A stretch of 64,000 bases of DNA, from assembly GCA_013398015.1 (NCBI GenBank), contig VZRR01007595.1:530082-594081 (forward strand). The letters are read 5' to 3'. A program made the translations under genes and the position numbers. Below the pieces are notes generated by a model. The model was not told the origin of the DNA and made no database searches. It worked only from the letters and a program-made list of their open reading frames with translations. Numbering within the stretch: the stretch's first letter is position 1; every line of letters begins with the position of its first letter. Source of the stretch: Oreocharis arfaki (taxonomy: Eukaryota > Chordata > Aves > Passeriformes > Paramythiidae). Shown piece after piece: positions 38,757 to 51,156 of the stretch.

Positions 38757-38783
38757 CACCTCTGTGGGCTGCTCACAGAGGTG
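38757..38783. other. Perfect 10-bp hairpin
   Basis: CACCTCTGTG (38757-38766) and CACAGAGGTG (38774-38783) are perfect inverted repeats around the loop GGCTGCT, followed by CTTTTTA. The stem plus T-run resembles a terminator by shape, but in a vertebrate genome this is most likely incidental or a Pol III-type stop. Confidence 0.8.
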
Positions 38784-39747
38784 CTTTTTATGGTGGTCCT
38801 GGGATCACAGCCTGTGTATGGAGAACACAGGGCTTATGCACAATTCAGGAGTTTGTTCCCACATGTTTCTGCACTTGAGGAATTAAATAATACATTTATT
38901 TTTGCAGATTGCCTCATACTTACTTATTTACTAATATACATATCAATAATAAAAGCAAGAACCATGATAATTATGGATTACTGTGGTTTTCTATATTATT
39001 AGTAGCTTGTGCAACATGAGAAATTAAGCATATTGGTGGTTTCAATTTTAGTGATGTGTTTACAGTTAAAGAAACAGTGTGGTCGATAGCCGAAGATAAA
39101 TATCAAAACAAACCAAGAGTAAAAGTAATCTTGCTGAAAGCTGTGTGCTGGACCTGAATAACCTTTTGTTCCGGATCTGTTTCTGATATTGATAACTCTT
39201 TATGTATGAAGCCTGAATATATATATTTTTGGTGACTTCAAAACAGCAACAACAAAAAATCCAAGACAATACAATTTTTCTAGAGAAACCATGTGTGTGC
39301 AGATTACAGATAAGAAAGAAGCATGCAATCAATTGTGTGTATGTCAGGATTCTAACTTTTAACTTTGCTAAAATACTACCCATGTTTAAATATCTTAATA
39401 TTTTAAAGTCATTTAAACTTTTGCCACTCCTTTTTCACTACAGATTTGTTACAACTATTTTCATAATTAACATGATTTTTTCATAGTTTCCCTATTATTT
39501 ATGAATAATTTTCTGTCTTCTTAGCGTATGTCAATAAAAATAGAAAACTAAGTCATGAGTCTGGATTTTAGCACATCAAATGTCATACTAGTAAATGGCT
39601 AATTTCAGCTGCCAAGCAATTTTCAGGAGCATTTTAGCAAGGCAGAAATTAAAGAAATTGTTCTAAAAGGAAAATCAGTCACAGTCTATATAAGGTTCAA
39701 GTAATGGTAAAGTGCATTTGGCAGGGGTTTTATTGGTTAAACATAGG
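38784..39747. other. AT-rich unique sequence, no gene seen
   Basis: Nothing recognised. Confidence 0.65.
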
Positions 39748-39769
39748 AGCTACCTATCTTTAGGTAGCT
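39748..39769. other. Perfect 9-bp hairpin
   Basis: AGCTACCTA and TAGGTAGCT flank a 4-base loop TCTT. The segment CTATCTTTAGG recurs just downstream (about 39778-39788), so a short duplication is also present. Confidence 0.8.
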
Positions 39770-42700
39770 TTCTTTGGCTATCTTTAGGGTTTTTTACACA
39801 AAACACTTAAAAAAGGTCTACAGCTCAACTGGCCACCTTGCTATCCTGTGGATTATCCCCATCCCCATCCCTCCTCTCCCCCCCACCAACCTGCCCCAAA
39901 CTGAGGCATCTCTATTCCTCAAAAGATTAGCCTCTTCTGGAGAATAAGGGAGATTTATAGGATAAACCTGCACAAGACTATGCCAGTTGGCTTCAGGATG
40001 AAAAATGGACCCTGGCACTACTTAGTTTACAGGCATAAAAGAGGTCACAGGGTTACAGCTGTCTGTGGACATCATTTGCTTCCCTTCTGGTGTCACAAAC
40101 CTTCTCTAGACTTCAGAGGAGAAAGCTGATTGAAAAATAATCAAATGTAACTGAAACCTCTGTATATATCTTGATGTTTTGTATCTACTTCTTCCTATCT
40201 GTCTCTTGCTGAGGTAATCTTCCTTATATTTATTTTTCCAAGGTAATCTCTTAGCACTTCTTCATAATCTACTGATTTAACTTTCTTATCTATTTTCTTA
40301 TTTTTTTTCTTTTTCCTTTTCGTTTATTAATTTCTCAGTATACTTTGTAATATTATTGGGGGATACATAGTCAATGATTGAAGCATATTAAAACATTAAA
40401 AAGACAGGCTAATATATTGGGAAATTGAAATTCTCACAGTGTGCTCTAAGCAATGTGCTCTACACACTCAGTGTTCCTTATATATTTTGTGAAATTTTGG
40501 GAACTGAAACATCAGTTGACTATTGTTCATCAAGAATATTTTCCATTCCTTACATATACGCACTTTTCTTACTTTTAGGAGGAAAAGTACCCAGCTTCAT
40601 CATGTACTCATCATTCAGAACTCCTGTCATGATATCATGAATCATTTTATAATACTGGAATTTCAATTAATATATGCAGCACTTACTTTAATTCCAGTAG
40701 TTCATTTCCTATATGAAGTAATCTATGGGGTTTTGAGTAAAAATTTTAGATATGCCAATTGGATATATCTAGTTCAAGAAATAATTGAAGATTCAGAACA
40801 GAATGCTTTAAGTACTGCATTTACACTTTGATATTTAATACACAGAAAAGATAGAATTACAGGTTTTCCAAGGAAAGCAATTAACACACTGCTGGATATA
40901 TTTAAAGTATTTCAGAAGCCATATATATCTACTTATACTGTCTGTGACTTTTCCACCCAACATTTCAGCTTTTTTGAGCATTTTGATTTTACAAAGTCTG
41001 AGGCCTAGAACAGGAACTCAGATTTCTTTCCCAGATGCAGCAATTGTTATTTCATTATCTTCAGCAAAGATACTCCTAATTTGCATGATTTAAACTAAGA
41101 TGATAAGATAGACTTACAAGTTATAATTTCTTGTAACTTCACAGTTTCCTTAATTTGTTTCAACATTTGGAGAATAATCTATTTCTTCCACCAAGAAGAA
41201 GATTTTTCTCCCATGTTCCTAAGAGCCAGGGCAGTGAATATGCTATCTTGTCCATTCTCACTTTGTCATTGGCTGCTCCAGCACCAGGCATGGTGTAGAC
41301 ACTCAATTCTGATCTTGCACAGTTTCCTGCTCCACACACTTCCACCACTGAAGAAGAAGCAGCAAAATGTGACTTCTATGGCAGCTATTGCTACTCAGCC
41401 ATTAATGCTATAACCATCATTTCTTTAGATTTCCTCCTTGACTCATTTAGAAAAGAAGGCATCTGGAAACTTCAACTTTTGTTTTCGATTACTCTTTCCC
41501 TATCTTGCCAATTTGCTTAAATATGGACCTTTTTTTTGCATATATCAGACAGTATTTCTATTACTACAGAGCTTAGGGATTTTTAGAGCACCACAACACT
41601 ACACACGTCAAGAGATTTCAGCTGCTATAATCAAATGTGTAAGACTTCATGTTATTTTTACTCAAATGTGTGTATTTGGTGGGCTGTGTCAAATCTGCTA
41701 AAACTTGTAGATGGCAGTGAACATTACAAAACTGCTGCTTGAGCAGAACATCCTGTTTACATGTTATAGTAAGGATCATGAGAATGGCTCTAAAGACAAT
41801 GGGACTTTAGGACAGGAGATTGGAGGTGACTGGCTATATAGCAGAACAAATGGAAAAAAAATCAATGTTCTAAAGATGTTTATTTCAGATTTATGTTTGA
41901 ATATAAGCTCATGGTATCCCTTTTAAGATGTTGAAACATTTTAAAATATTATTCTCCAGATTTATTTGTATGATGAATTTTAGTAAGAAGTTGTTTGACA
42001 AAGAACTTCAGCATTGAGTCTCTGACCTCAGAATCATAAATCAGCTCTTATTAGTCATAGAATTCAGTCTATTGCAGTATATCTATAGTAAGAATTTGGC
42101 TTCTTTCCTGTAAAATACAAAAATTTAGTAAAACCTGTGTAGTATTTTGGGGTTTTTTTTCGATCTACAGTATAATAGAGAAAGATCAGACTGTGACAGA
42201 CTACTGGGAACCTTGTAGAAGACCTTTTATTCAAGGAGTTAGGAAATTTAAATAGACCAGGTATAATCTATTGAATTGTATCCATCGAGCTTGAAAACTC
42301 CCTGTGATTTATATAATCTGCAATAATAATATCTTTGGAAAGCAAACGGTATGTTGAGGAAGGGCGTGGGATGTAGTGATTCTGACAGGGTGACAACTGA
42401 ATATTTTATTGTGTTTTGCTGTGCCTTGCCTGGCCCTCAGGCTGCCTTGTGCTACACAAATCCTTGGCTGCAGGATAAGGTCAGCAAGTTCACTGGAATA
42501 GAAGAGCCCAAAACCATCGCCCACTTGGAAGCTGCAATCATGCTGCTTGTGTGGCCTTGCTGTTGTGACAGTGCAGCAAGAAGTTCTCATGTATATTTTT
42601 GTTGTTGTTATTTGACAGTAGAAATTAATAATAAATTTACATTATAGTAAGAAAATCATGTAACAGGTCAAATAACCAGAAAGGAGGATCTTTCCTCCCC

Positions 42701-45700
42701 AGGCAGGTCTACCATTGGAAGGTCTGTCTATGGCCTATCCGATGAGGCATGAAAGCAGAGCTCCTGTCATCTGAAGGGATATAAAATTTACTTGTTATCT
42801 GTCTTACTCTTTGTTCTACCTTTTTATGACAACTATCTAATTAGGCCATTTTTTGGGCTTTTTTTACTAAGATCAAGAAAGAAGTCTGTACCTCCCATTC
42901 TTGTTCAAAACAACCTTCAAATAAATAAAATAATTTGTGAAAAATGTTTGACATACTGGAAGTGATCTAAACACGATATTGGATAAATGCTACTGTTACT
43001 GCTTTTTTGATAACAAGGAAAGAGAGAAATAAAGTATTAATCAGCTTCATGGCATGGGTTTTTTTATTTTCACTCACCTACTCCTATACAGAGTAAAATA
43101 TGTCTGCGAAATTTTTCCACTCAAATATTTTCATTATGTGACTTTCCCTCACCGCACTGATTGTAGTACCCCTCAGAAAATGATTTTTTCTACATATTTT
43201 ATAGCTTTCGTTTTATATCTTAATTTTGCAGGCATTAATAAAAATATGTGTATTAAATAAAGCAATAGATCATTACAACAAAGCAGTAGACTTCAGGTAG
43301 AAATTGAAGTGACGGATGGAGAAAAATGGAATACAATGCTAAATCGAAAAGTTTTTTCTGAACTGGCAAAAAGACTTGTGAAAAAGCAGCTTCCCCTTCA
43401 AAATGAAAAATATCTCCTAGTTCCTTTATGCAATTACACTGTAGAAACTATAACAGCAAAATTTTTACATAACAAGATCAATTAGTGGTAAGAGTCATGT
43501 GAAATCAGTTATCATCCTGAAGAAGGGCTGTTTTCTCTCAAACTTACTAAATATTTTCTCAGTTTGACCACCAGCCAAGATGGAGATAACTCAGTAAGAC
43601 TCAAATATATAGGAAGATTCACAGTTTGGAAGCTCTGTCTGCAGTGAGATAAATTACTAACATTCAAAAAACACTCTTCAAGCCTTGATAATCAGATGAG
43701 AACTCAGCTGGCAAGGTTCAGGCCTGAGCACTTAAATAGTGGAAACAAACTGGGATAGTGATAGCCTTGCCAATGACACAGAGTATCAGATAAGAAAATG
43801 GAGATCAAGTAAAACCTGATGTCATGCTCCTTTAAAGATACTTGTGGCATTATTGGAGATTTCGCTAGAAGAAGAAAGCTCTGGATATACCAAGACAATA
43901 TATTTAAAAAAAACCCCTGTCCCAGCATGTACCTAATAACACATGGAACATATCACAGTAAAAGTATGTTGTCATTTTTATTCCTGTGCAATTCTGACAG
44001 ATTTGGCTATAGTGTTTCCACAATAGAAAAAAAAAAATCAGTCAGACCTACATGGGTGCATTACTAAGGCTTGGACAGGGAACTCAGTTCTTTCTGACCT
44101 TCAGTGTACCTCGTTTACCACAGTGTTTACAGCATGATATAGAAATATGTGAGTCCTTGAGTAAATGGGAGACAAAGGAGCCCCTGTGGGCATTTCAGAG
44201 TTCTGAAATGTTGGCAGTGTGGAATGAATTAGTTTTACTTCTCAAGGCTTGCCTTTGTGCTGTTGAATCTCCTAACTTGTTACCAAGCTTTAAATAACTA
44301 AGGAATACAGCATGTCAATGTATCAATCCGATAAAATAATTTTTCTGTGTTATTTCATTTGAAAATACTGAGTTAGGGCTTTTTAAACAAGAATTCTCTT
44401 TATACAATGGGTAGAGACAGAAAAACCAAGTTTGCACTGTGTAAAACATTATGCATTTATTGACGAAATTTTATCACTACAGGCTCAATATTGTACCTGT
44501 CAAAAGCACTCACAGAAAAAAACCAGAACTGGTTACAGGCTAGAAGTTAGTAAGTACTTTCTTTGCTGTGTCTCAAGACAAACATGCTATCATTTTAAAA
44601 TTCAATTTATGGGTTACCACACTTTGTCAATAAATTGCAGTTCTTGAATGTAGCTATAAAATCTCTAAATAGATGGAGGAGCAGTTGTTTCAAATGAAGT
44701 ATATGTAAGCACACAGTTGAGCTCACCTGAGGAAAGAGTTCTTAAATATTATCCTAGTGTTAATTTCCATAAGTTCAAAATCATGAATATACTGTTGGCT
44801 TTGCATGACTTCACAAAATAGAGGACCATTAATACCAGTTTAACCAGCAGCCTGAGCATGCTGGCTGCTCAGAGACACTGCACTGCCATTGCCATGACTG
44901 CAGCTACTCAATCATTTCTGCACCAGCAGGAAATGGTTGAAGATAAGTTGTCTAAGGCCAGTCTGTACACTGGAAATATGATCTAAAATTTTCAGATGAG
45001 CTGAATGTTGCCTGTTTTGTTTTTATCTAACCAATGCTTCTTGCCAGGATCTCAGCAAGCCTAAGCAAAGGAACATGCACAGTCCAAACCCCAGCTCTAG
45101 TGCTGGCACAATCCACAGTGGGAGCACTCTAGCGAGGTGCACAGGGGCTTTTACAAACCAACCTCTGTTTTGTAAGGTCGCTGTTACAGGCAGTGCAGCA
45201 ATTTGGACCCAGCAGAAATAGACCTGGTAAAGCAGAAACCAGAGCAACCGGAAAACACTTACATTTTCTCCCTGGATAATCTGGAGATACCACAAAAGAA
45301 CCTTTGAACTATATTTAAATAGTTTTTAGGGTTTTTTTCCTTCAAAAGACTTTTGGATTTCTTTCATCCCCACAGATCTGCGATATAAACAAAAATTATG
45401 CAGGTTGTGCAAATGCCTGTGGGTACATGCAGTATATCCATTTTAATTAAGACAATGGCAATGCAAATAAATAACTACTGTAACTAGTCAAGAGGTAGCA
45501 TTTCTTTGTTTACATAATAACTGCTTAGAACAATATATCTGTTTAGCATAGTATTGTTTATTCAAAGCTGGAAATTAACTTATGACTTTTTTATGAAATG
45601 CTAAAGGTAAAAAAGAGTATATACATATTCATAATTCACATCAAATTTCAAAATCCTGAAAAGCAGAGAACTGAGACATTGTTTTAGAAATCTTCAGTTT

Positions 45701-46650
45701 TTACATCTGTCTTCCTGTACATGTATATCATTATTTGTAAAAATAGAAATATATTCTTTTTCAAAACACATGCACACACACACACACACATATATGTATA
45801 TATATTCATGTCGCATCTATATTTTTCAGACTTTTGAAGGGCACATTTTCTCCTGTTTAAAGTCATTATTTTCTATAAATGAATTGACAAATTAGAAATT
45901 ACATAGCATTTATTACACTAATATTGGTGTGTAGTACATAAAAATCCAATTTCAAGGGTGTTTTTCAGCTAATGGGGAATATGAGTTACTCTTTGAGTTT
46001 CAGAACTACTTAAAACATGCCATTCCTTGTGTGAATATGTTCCTTGGTAAATTGTGGTATAGAGGTCTTCTGGCTACAGAGATAAGGCATGGGTATATAG
46101 AGAATTTATTTTAAGATGAAGTCATGTTCTTAATATTTGAATTTCACAGGTTCTAGAGATTAATATTTCTTTAAAGTTTTGCTAGTCTACTGAAGAATTT
46201 CTTTGGAGAAGCAAATCGTGGGACTTTCTTTACAGCCTATAACAAACCTCATGTATTTAAGAATATATTTATAATCACTGAAAACCACAGCTCAGATTGC
46301 TGGTTCTTGCATAGTTGTTTTGTGAAGCTGATTTTAAGCCTAGAAGAGGACAATTCCAAACTTAGACACTGCCTGTCCTAGGAGACCTGTCAAACTTGAA
46401 AATGAAAATGTAGCATTTCTGAAGCAGGAAGTGTGCTGTATTTTAAAGGTCATGTAAATTTAATGCTTACAAACATAAAAGTATACTACAGTCATTGAAT
46501 ATCTAGGATATTAATGAAAGGATGGTTGGCTTTCCTGCCTGATTCCATCTGTGAATACACATATTTGGTATCTTTGTAGTCCCACCTAGGCCTGTATTTT
46601 ATTACTTTCTATGCTAGAGCCAAAGTCAGCAATTACCAAAAGTTGCTACT
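39770..46650. other. Mostly AT-rich sequence, no gene recognised
   Basis: A C-rich patch lies at 39859-39900. Slightly GC-richer patches at 42340-42600 and 45030-45250 may be old repeats. A CA/TA microsatellite is at 45773-45804. No gene or named repeat was recognised. Confidence 0.55.
45773..45804. repeat. (CA)n(TA)n compound microsatellite
   Basis: CACACA run to 45790 followed by TATATGTATATATAT. Confidence 0.9.
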
Positions 46651-46683
46651 GTGAAAATTTCCATGTGCAAAGGAAATTTTCAC
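46651..46683. other. Perfect 12-bp hairpin
   Basis: GTGAAAATTTCC (46651-46662) and GGAAATTTTCAC (46672-46683) pair perfectly around a 9-base loop ATGTGCAAA. Confidence 0.85.
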
Positions 46684-46870
46684 ATTTCTAGGAGCAAAGC
46701 AGTACAAAAATGTGATTTTTATGCATAAAAGTTGCTTGGTATATGAAAATAAACCAAGGTTCCTTTTTTAAAAAGGTATTGCATGTTTATTCTAGCAGTA
46801 TCTGCACTTGGAAATGTTGCTAATTGCAATTTAAGGTTGAAAACTTTTATTTTTTTCATCCTTGCAGAAG

Positions 46871-46984
46871 GTTATTGATTAGTTATGCCATTAGTTATTC
46901 CAATAATAACTAATTAGTTATTAGTTATTGATTAGTGATTCCAAAATCAATAACTAATAAACAGTTATTAGTTATTGATTAGTC
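46871..46984. repeat. Palindrome and direct-repeat cluster (TTAGTTATTGATT family)
   Basis: A 20-bp perfect palindrome (TAATAACTAATTAGTTATTA) sits at 46904-46923. Overlapping it, 46918-46933 (TTATTAGTTATTGATT) pairs perfectly with 46945-46960 around an 11-base loop. The left arm's text recurs directly at about 46963-46983 (AGTTATTAGTTATTGATTAG) and in part at 46871-46882. TTAGTTATT at 46891-46899 also pairs with 46905-46913. The whole can form alternative cruciforms. Confidence 0.85.
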
Positions 46985-48647
46985 AGCCAAACTAGAGCTA
47001 TCAAACCAAAGGCTTGTGTTTCTTGGATCCTGCTTTTCAGATTAGTTGTTTCATGACTTTCGCATCACTTCATTGAGTCATCTTGTGGCTGACATCAGTA
47101 CAACCACTTCAGGGAAGACTTCAATAGAAACAGTAGGAAGAATATTCCTATGCCTATTAGCGTCATGAATGTCAAGTGATTACAGGCATAAAAATACCCT
47201 GAGATCAATTTGCTTAGTGTTGTTCGGGTTTTTTTCCTGTTTTCTTTCTGAGTTCCTTAAAATGGCTTTCACACTTGAATTGAAAACATAAAGCTCATCT
47301 CTCTTTTCCATGGAATGTTTTGCCCTGGTGATTTTTCTTCTCTATCTCTGTGGTTACACCAGATATACCATTGAGATCATAGGTTTTACTGAGTTGCAAT
47401 ACATCAGCAGTTTGTCTAAACATTAAAGTTGCATCTTTAAAGAGATAGTTCTATCAATTGCAAAGTCTAATTCTACAAAGACACAGAACAATGGCTCGAA
47501 AGCAAATGGGTACAGTCAAGGTTATGAGGGCCATGTACTTTCCTAAGGAGTTGTAGAAAAGTTGATAGGCACATTTCCTCTTTTTAGTCTTCCCTGTATA
47601 CTCAGTCTTATCAACATTGTACACTTCTTCCTGTTTACCAAAGTGGTACCAAGAGGGAACAGCAATGCAGAGTTTATATCTTGTATAAAATCAAGATATT
47701 AGAGAGAAACAGCTTAGGCAATGTTTTCACTTGCACATCTATTAGAGTAGATATATTGCCCTTCTATTTCTCAGTACTCAGCAACAGCCCCTGTGAAGTC
47801 ATAAATGTAATTTTCCCTGTAAGACCTTTACAGATTCCTCAGATAATTGAGTAACAAAATGCAATGTAATCTGGGCTTATAATAAAATGACGGGAACTGC
47901 TTTCCTAACCTTTCAACTTTATTTTTATTAGCAACCAAATAGAAATTTTGAAAATTTGAGACTTACACTAGGAAAATGCAAATATCTTTCCAAAGGTCAA
48001 AAGCAGGATTTAAGCAGAGGAGATGAAATATCCTTATACACCTCCAGAATAAGAGGAACATATAACTTCTCTTGGTAGACAAGCTGACCTCTTGCAGATC
48101 ATCTAGTAGAAGAATTCAAAACCTATATTCCCAATAGATGAGAAAAAGGGTAAGATGTTAATCGATAGCAGCCTTCAGAAACAGTACACTGTATTCAACT
48201 GCCCTTCGTATTGCAGTGCATATAAAAAAACAAAAGACCTAATGGATGATTCACATCTCTAACTCCAATTTGGTTATATTAAAGGTATCACAAGCACAGG
48301 ACTTGTCTGACCCACATTTCTGGGACCATTTCAGATTCTGTATCTACGTTTATGATAGGTGGAGCAGATGGGAGAGCCCTGGCTGTGGAAAAAGTATATG
48401 TAGTCGGATATAAGCTAAAGCCTAGAGAACAGAAGAGGCAAAATACCAGAATCACAGATTATTTAAGGAGCAAGGCATTATTGCATGTATTGATTATTGC
48501 TGTACACTCAATACAGCAACATTCATAAAACTGCAGATATAGAAGGCATTACTACCAAGGCACAACTAATAAAAGTTAATATTTTGGCTAAATTTTAAAA
48601 ATATTACCTATATTAATTAATTAAGCTCACAAAATACGTGTTTCGCC
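46985..48647. other. AT-rich unique sequence, no gene seen
   Basis: Nothing recognised. Confidence 0.65.
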
Positions 48648-48995
48648 TTAGAGTTCAAAGTTCACCAACATCACTCTGTTTTCTGTGTGTGAAGTATCAG
48701 CTGTAAGTGCTAAGGCTCCTACTACTGGTCCAGTTAATGCTTGTGAGTTTGTATTTAGGACAACATTAGGGTAAGCTCCAGGTGGTAGAGACACTTGCAC
48801 TTCCTTGTATTGCCATGTAACCATTCTGTCCGGTGCGATATATTATTTTTTACCGGGTATGTACATGGAACTTACAACACCATTTGATCCCTCTATAAAT
48901 ACGTGACCTGTAGCTTTCTCTATATAGTGAATACAAGTGAGAATGACATCTGTCTGTATGTCAGAGTTTGTATTGTAAAATGCAAACTGACTCAG
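48648..48995 (-). pseudogene. Decayed protein-coding remnant, family not recognised
   Basis: On the minus strand one frame is open from about 48992 to a TAA at 48648-48650 except for a single internal TAA (plus-strand TTA at 48842-48844). The encoded text has a natural amino-acid composition unlike the flanking AT-rich DNA. It contains FAFYNTNSDIQTDVILTC, then HYIEKATGHVFIEGSNGVV, then the stop after YIPGKK, then TWQYKEVQVSLPPGAYPNVV, and near the end LTGPVVGALALTAD. The alternating hydrophobic pattern with LPPGAY suggests a beta-sandwich domain (MAM-like, galactose-binding-like or a capsid-type jelly roll); this is only inference. Upstream the frame meets a TGA at about 48999-49001, and another frame continues with protein-like text (HARPFSFGFSGSTQ), so a frameshift is possible. 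No flanking repeat ends or poly-A tail were found. Confidence 0.45.
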
Positions 48996-50211
48996 ATTGT
49001 ATAGAATTATTCAGTGTTCCTCACTGTGTGGAACCACTAAAGCCAAAAGAAAATGGACGTGCATGTGTGTATGTGTCCTGCTTGTGGGCTGTGTAACTGT
49101 TTTAAAAATACATCTTTTGCAATTTTGTGAAGATTCTTAGAAACTATGAAAATGTTCATATTTATGAAGAACTACTCCAAGGCTGCTGGAAATATTATTA
49201 TCAATCCAAACTTTATTCTCCTTGCTCATTATCATTTGAAATAAACATACTCGTTAAGTTTTCATAAATTCCATCTTCTGCTTGTTGTTTTCCTGATTCT
49301 GGCTTTTTTTACCCCATGAGCTTTGAAGGCTGCATTTGATTTCTTCTTCAGAACATGGAGATTTTTCAAGCATTTTCAGTGCATATTCCCTGATCAGAGA
49401 CTAGCTCCATCTGAAATGTATGGCTTTATTTATCCCGTCAGGTTCTTATTACATCCACCTGAAAAACTGTCAGAGACATTTAACAGAGACTGCAGCTGCC
49501 ACAATATCAAATATGAAGAATGAACAAAAGATTCATCTTTAGTTGCATTTACCAATGAACAAGAATACAGAAGTGATCCAAGACAAACACAGCAATCACT
49601 GTGGCATTAGAGAACAATTAGGTAACAAGGTGCAGAAGAGTGAATTATTAAATATGTGTATCAACTTTACACACACACAAAGATCTACTGATAGGCAAAA
49701 GAATAGTGTAGACTCATTATAAAATCCGCCTCTAAGTAAAAATTTCAAATGTGTGCATGGTACAATGGTGAGTTCCAGAAAACTTCATTAATTTTACTAA
49801 TTTTGAACTAATTTAAGCACACCTTAATATATGTATCACACTTTTCTAATCATCTTAATATTTAAGAGATTATTCTCAAAGAGCTGGTTAATACTTCATG
49901 GATAAATGAGTGATAAGAACAAAGTGTCACAAAACCTGAACTGTTTACCAGTTTATGTGAAAAGAAACTGACTACAGGCTTTCTTTTGGACATAATGTAG
50001 TCATGCAAGTCAGTACATCTGACTGCATAGTGGTTGAAGAGCAAATGAATAAAAAATTCAGATTTTCCTTGGAATCTTTGAACTTTCTCTTCTTCCAGCA
50101 GTTAACCAGTATAAACAGGTATTGACATCCTCGGTGAAAAAATACTTTTTTCCCTTACAGAGAACCATACATACACTTCTGTTAAATCACTGAGGTGCAG
50201 TTCAGCATATG
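48996..50211. other. AT-rich unique sequence, no gene seen
   Basis: Nothing recognised apart from possible continuation of the coding remnant in another frame to about 49080. Confidence 0.6.
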
Positions 50212-50346
50212 AGCTGCCTTGGATCAGCTGGGCAGAGCACTGCGCTTATAACACTGAGATTGTGTGTCCAATCCCTGCATGGGCCTTACGGTTAAGAGCT
50301 GGACTTGATGATCCTTGCGGGCCCCTTCCAACTCAGAACATTCTGT
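50212..50346 (+). mobile_element. tRNA-Ile/CR1 composite SINE (TguSINE1-like)
   Basis: 50212-50285 aligns end to end with a tRNA-Ile. It has an A-box-like TTGGATCAGCTGG (50219-50231), an anticodon loop CTTATAA with anticodon TAT (50247-50249), a B-box-like GTGTCCAATCC (50264-50274) and an acceptor-side GGGCC end. Mismatches in the anticodon stem show it is not a working tRNA. 50296-50346 is a CR1 3' end (AGCTGGACTTGATGATCC, then CCCCTTCCAACTC, then ATTCTGTG). A tRNA-Ile head fused to a CR1 tail is the structure described for TguSINE1 in songbirds. Such SINEs are transcribed by Pol III and mobilised by CR1 enzymes. No clear target-site duplication is visible. Confidence 0.8.
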
Positions 50347-51070
50347 GCTTGGTTTGGTTTCTTTTCTGTGCTCTGATAAGACATCTGATATACCTCTGGC
50401 AATAACACTACATAACAGGGTGATATTTCCACCTCTTTTGATAATTTTATTTTGTTCGGTTTAGAAAGGATGGCTAATGGAATCAGGTGGCACTTCTGGG
50501 GCCTATCCTGCCATAAAAACAGAGGTCACAATGAGGTGGAGATGAAACCACTTCAAAGACATTTCTGGGCTGCTCTATTAGTGGTCCTCATCTATGCTCT
50601 TTATGTTAGAAAAAAAGATAGAAATTGCAACTTAACCAGAAAAATAATAGCTACTTAATAATAGCTACTATTTTCAGTCTCTGTAAACGGCACACTGCTA
50701 TTGTAAAAATACTGCTTGTATCCAATTGCCTTGCTGCCTGAAGTCGTCTCATCTCTCCACAGAGTTTCATATGGATCTTCAAAGGCCTGTTTTTCATGGA
50801 TTAGGAATACCTTGGCTTGAATTTTGACTGACAACATAGCTGGAGTTTTCAGATTGGCTGGATCCCTTACAACAATTAAAGAAAATCTGAGAAGTCTCGA
50901 GTCTGTTTGTGGAAACTCCCATTCAAACCCGTTGAAGTAAACCTTTCCACTTATATCTTGGTTAACGAGATACTTGCAAATGAAAACTCAGATGTAGTTA
51001 TCACAGGGCATTCATCTCTTTGGTCATTGATTTGCTCTACTTTAAGTCTTAAGCTTGTGAACAAGAGGGA
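50347..51070. other. AT-rich unique sequence, no gene seen
   Basis: Nothing recognised. Confidence 0.65.
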
Positions 51071-51125
51071 TCATAGAATCACATCAACCACTTAAGGTTG
51101 CCTCTCACTGGAGACCAGTTTAATG
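51071..51125 (-). mobile_element. Possible short CR1 3' end fragment
   Basis: GGATCATAGAATCACATCAA followed by CTTAAGGTTGCCTCTCACTGGAGA resembles the antisense CR1 terminus (ATCATAGAATCA.., AAGGTTGGAAGAGACCTCTGGAGA). It is short and diverged. Confidence 0.4.
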
Positions 51126-51132
51126 AGACCTG

Positions 51133-51156
51133 GAAGTCAGAACTGAAGTCAGAACT
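51133..51156. repeat. Exact 12-bp tandem duplication
   Basis: GAAGTCAGAACT is present twice head to tail. Confidence 0.9.

Noticed and set aside
50212..50285. tRNA-Ile gene
   Set aside because: Anticodon-stem mismatches and the directly attached CR1 tail show a SINE head, not a functional tRNA.
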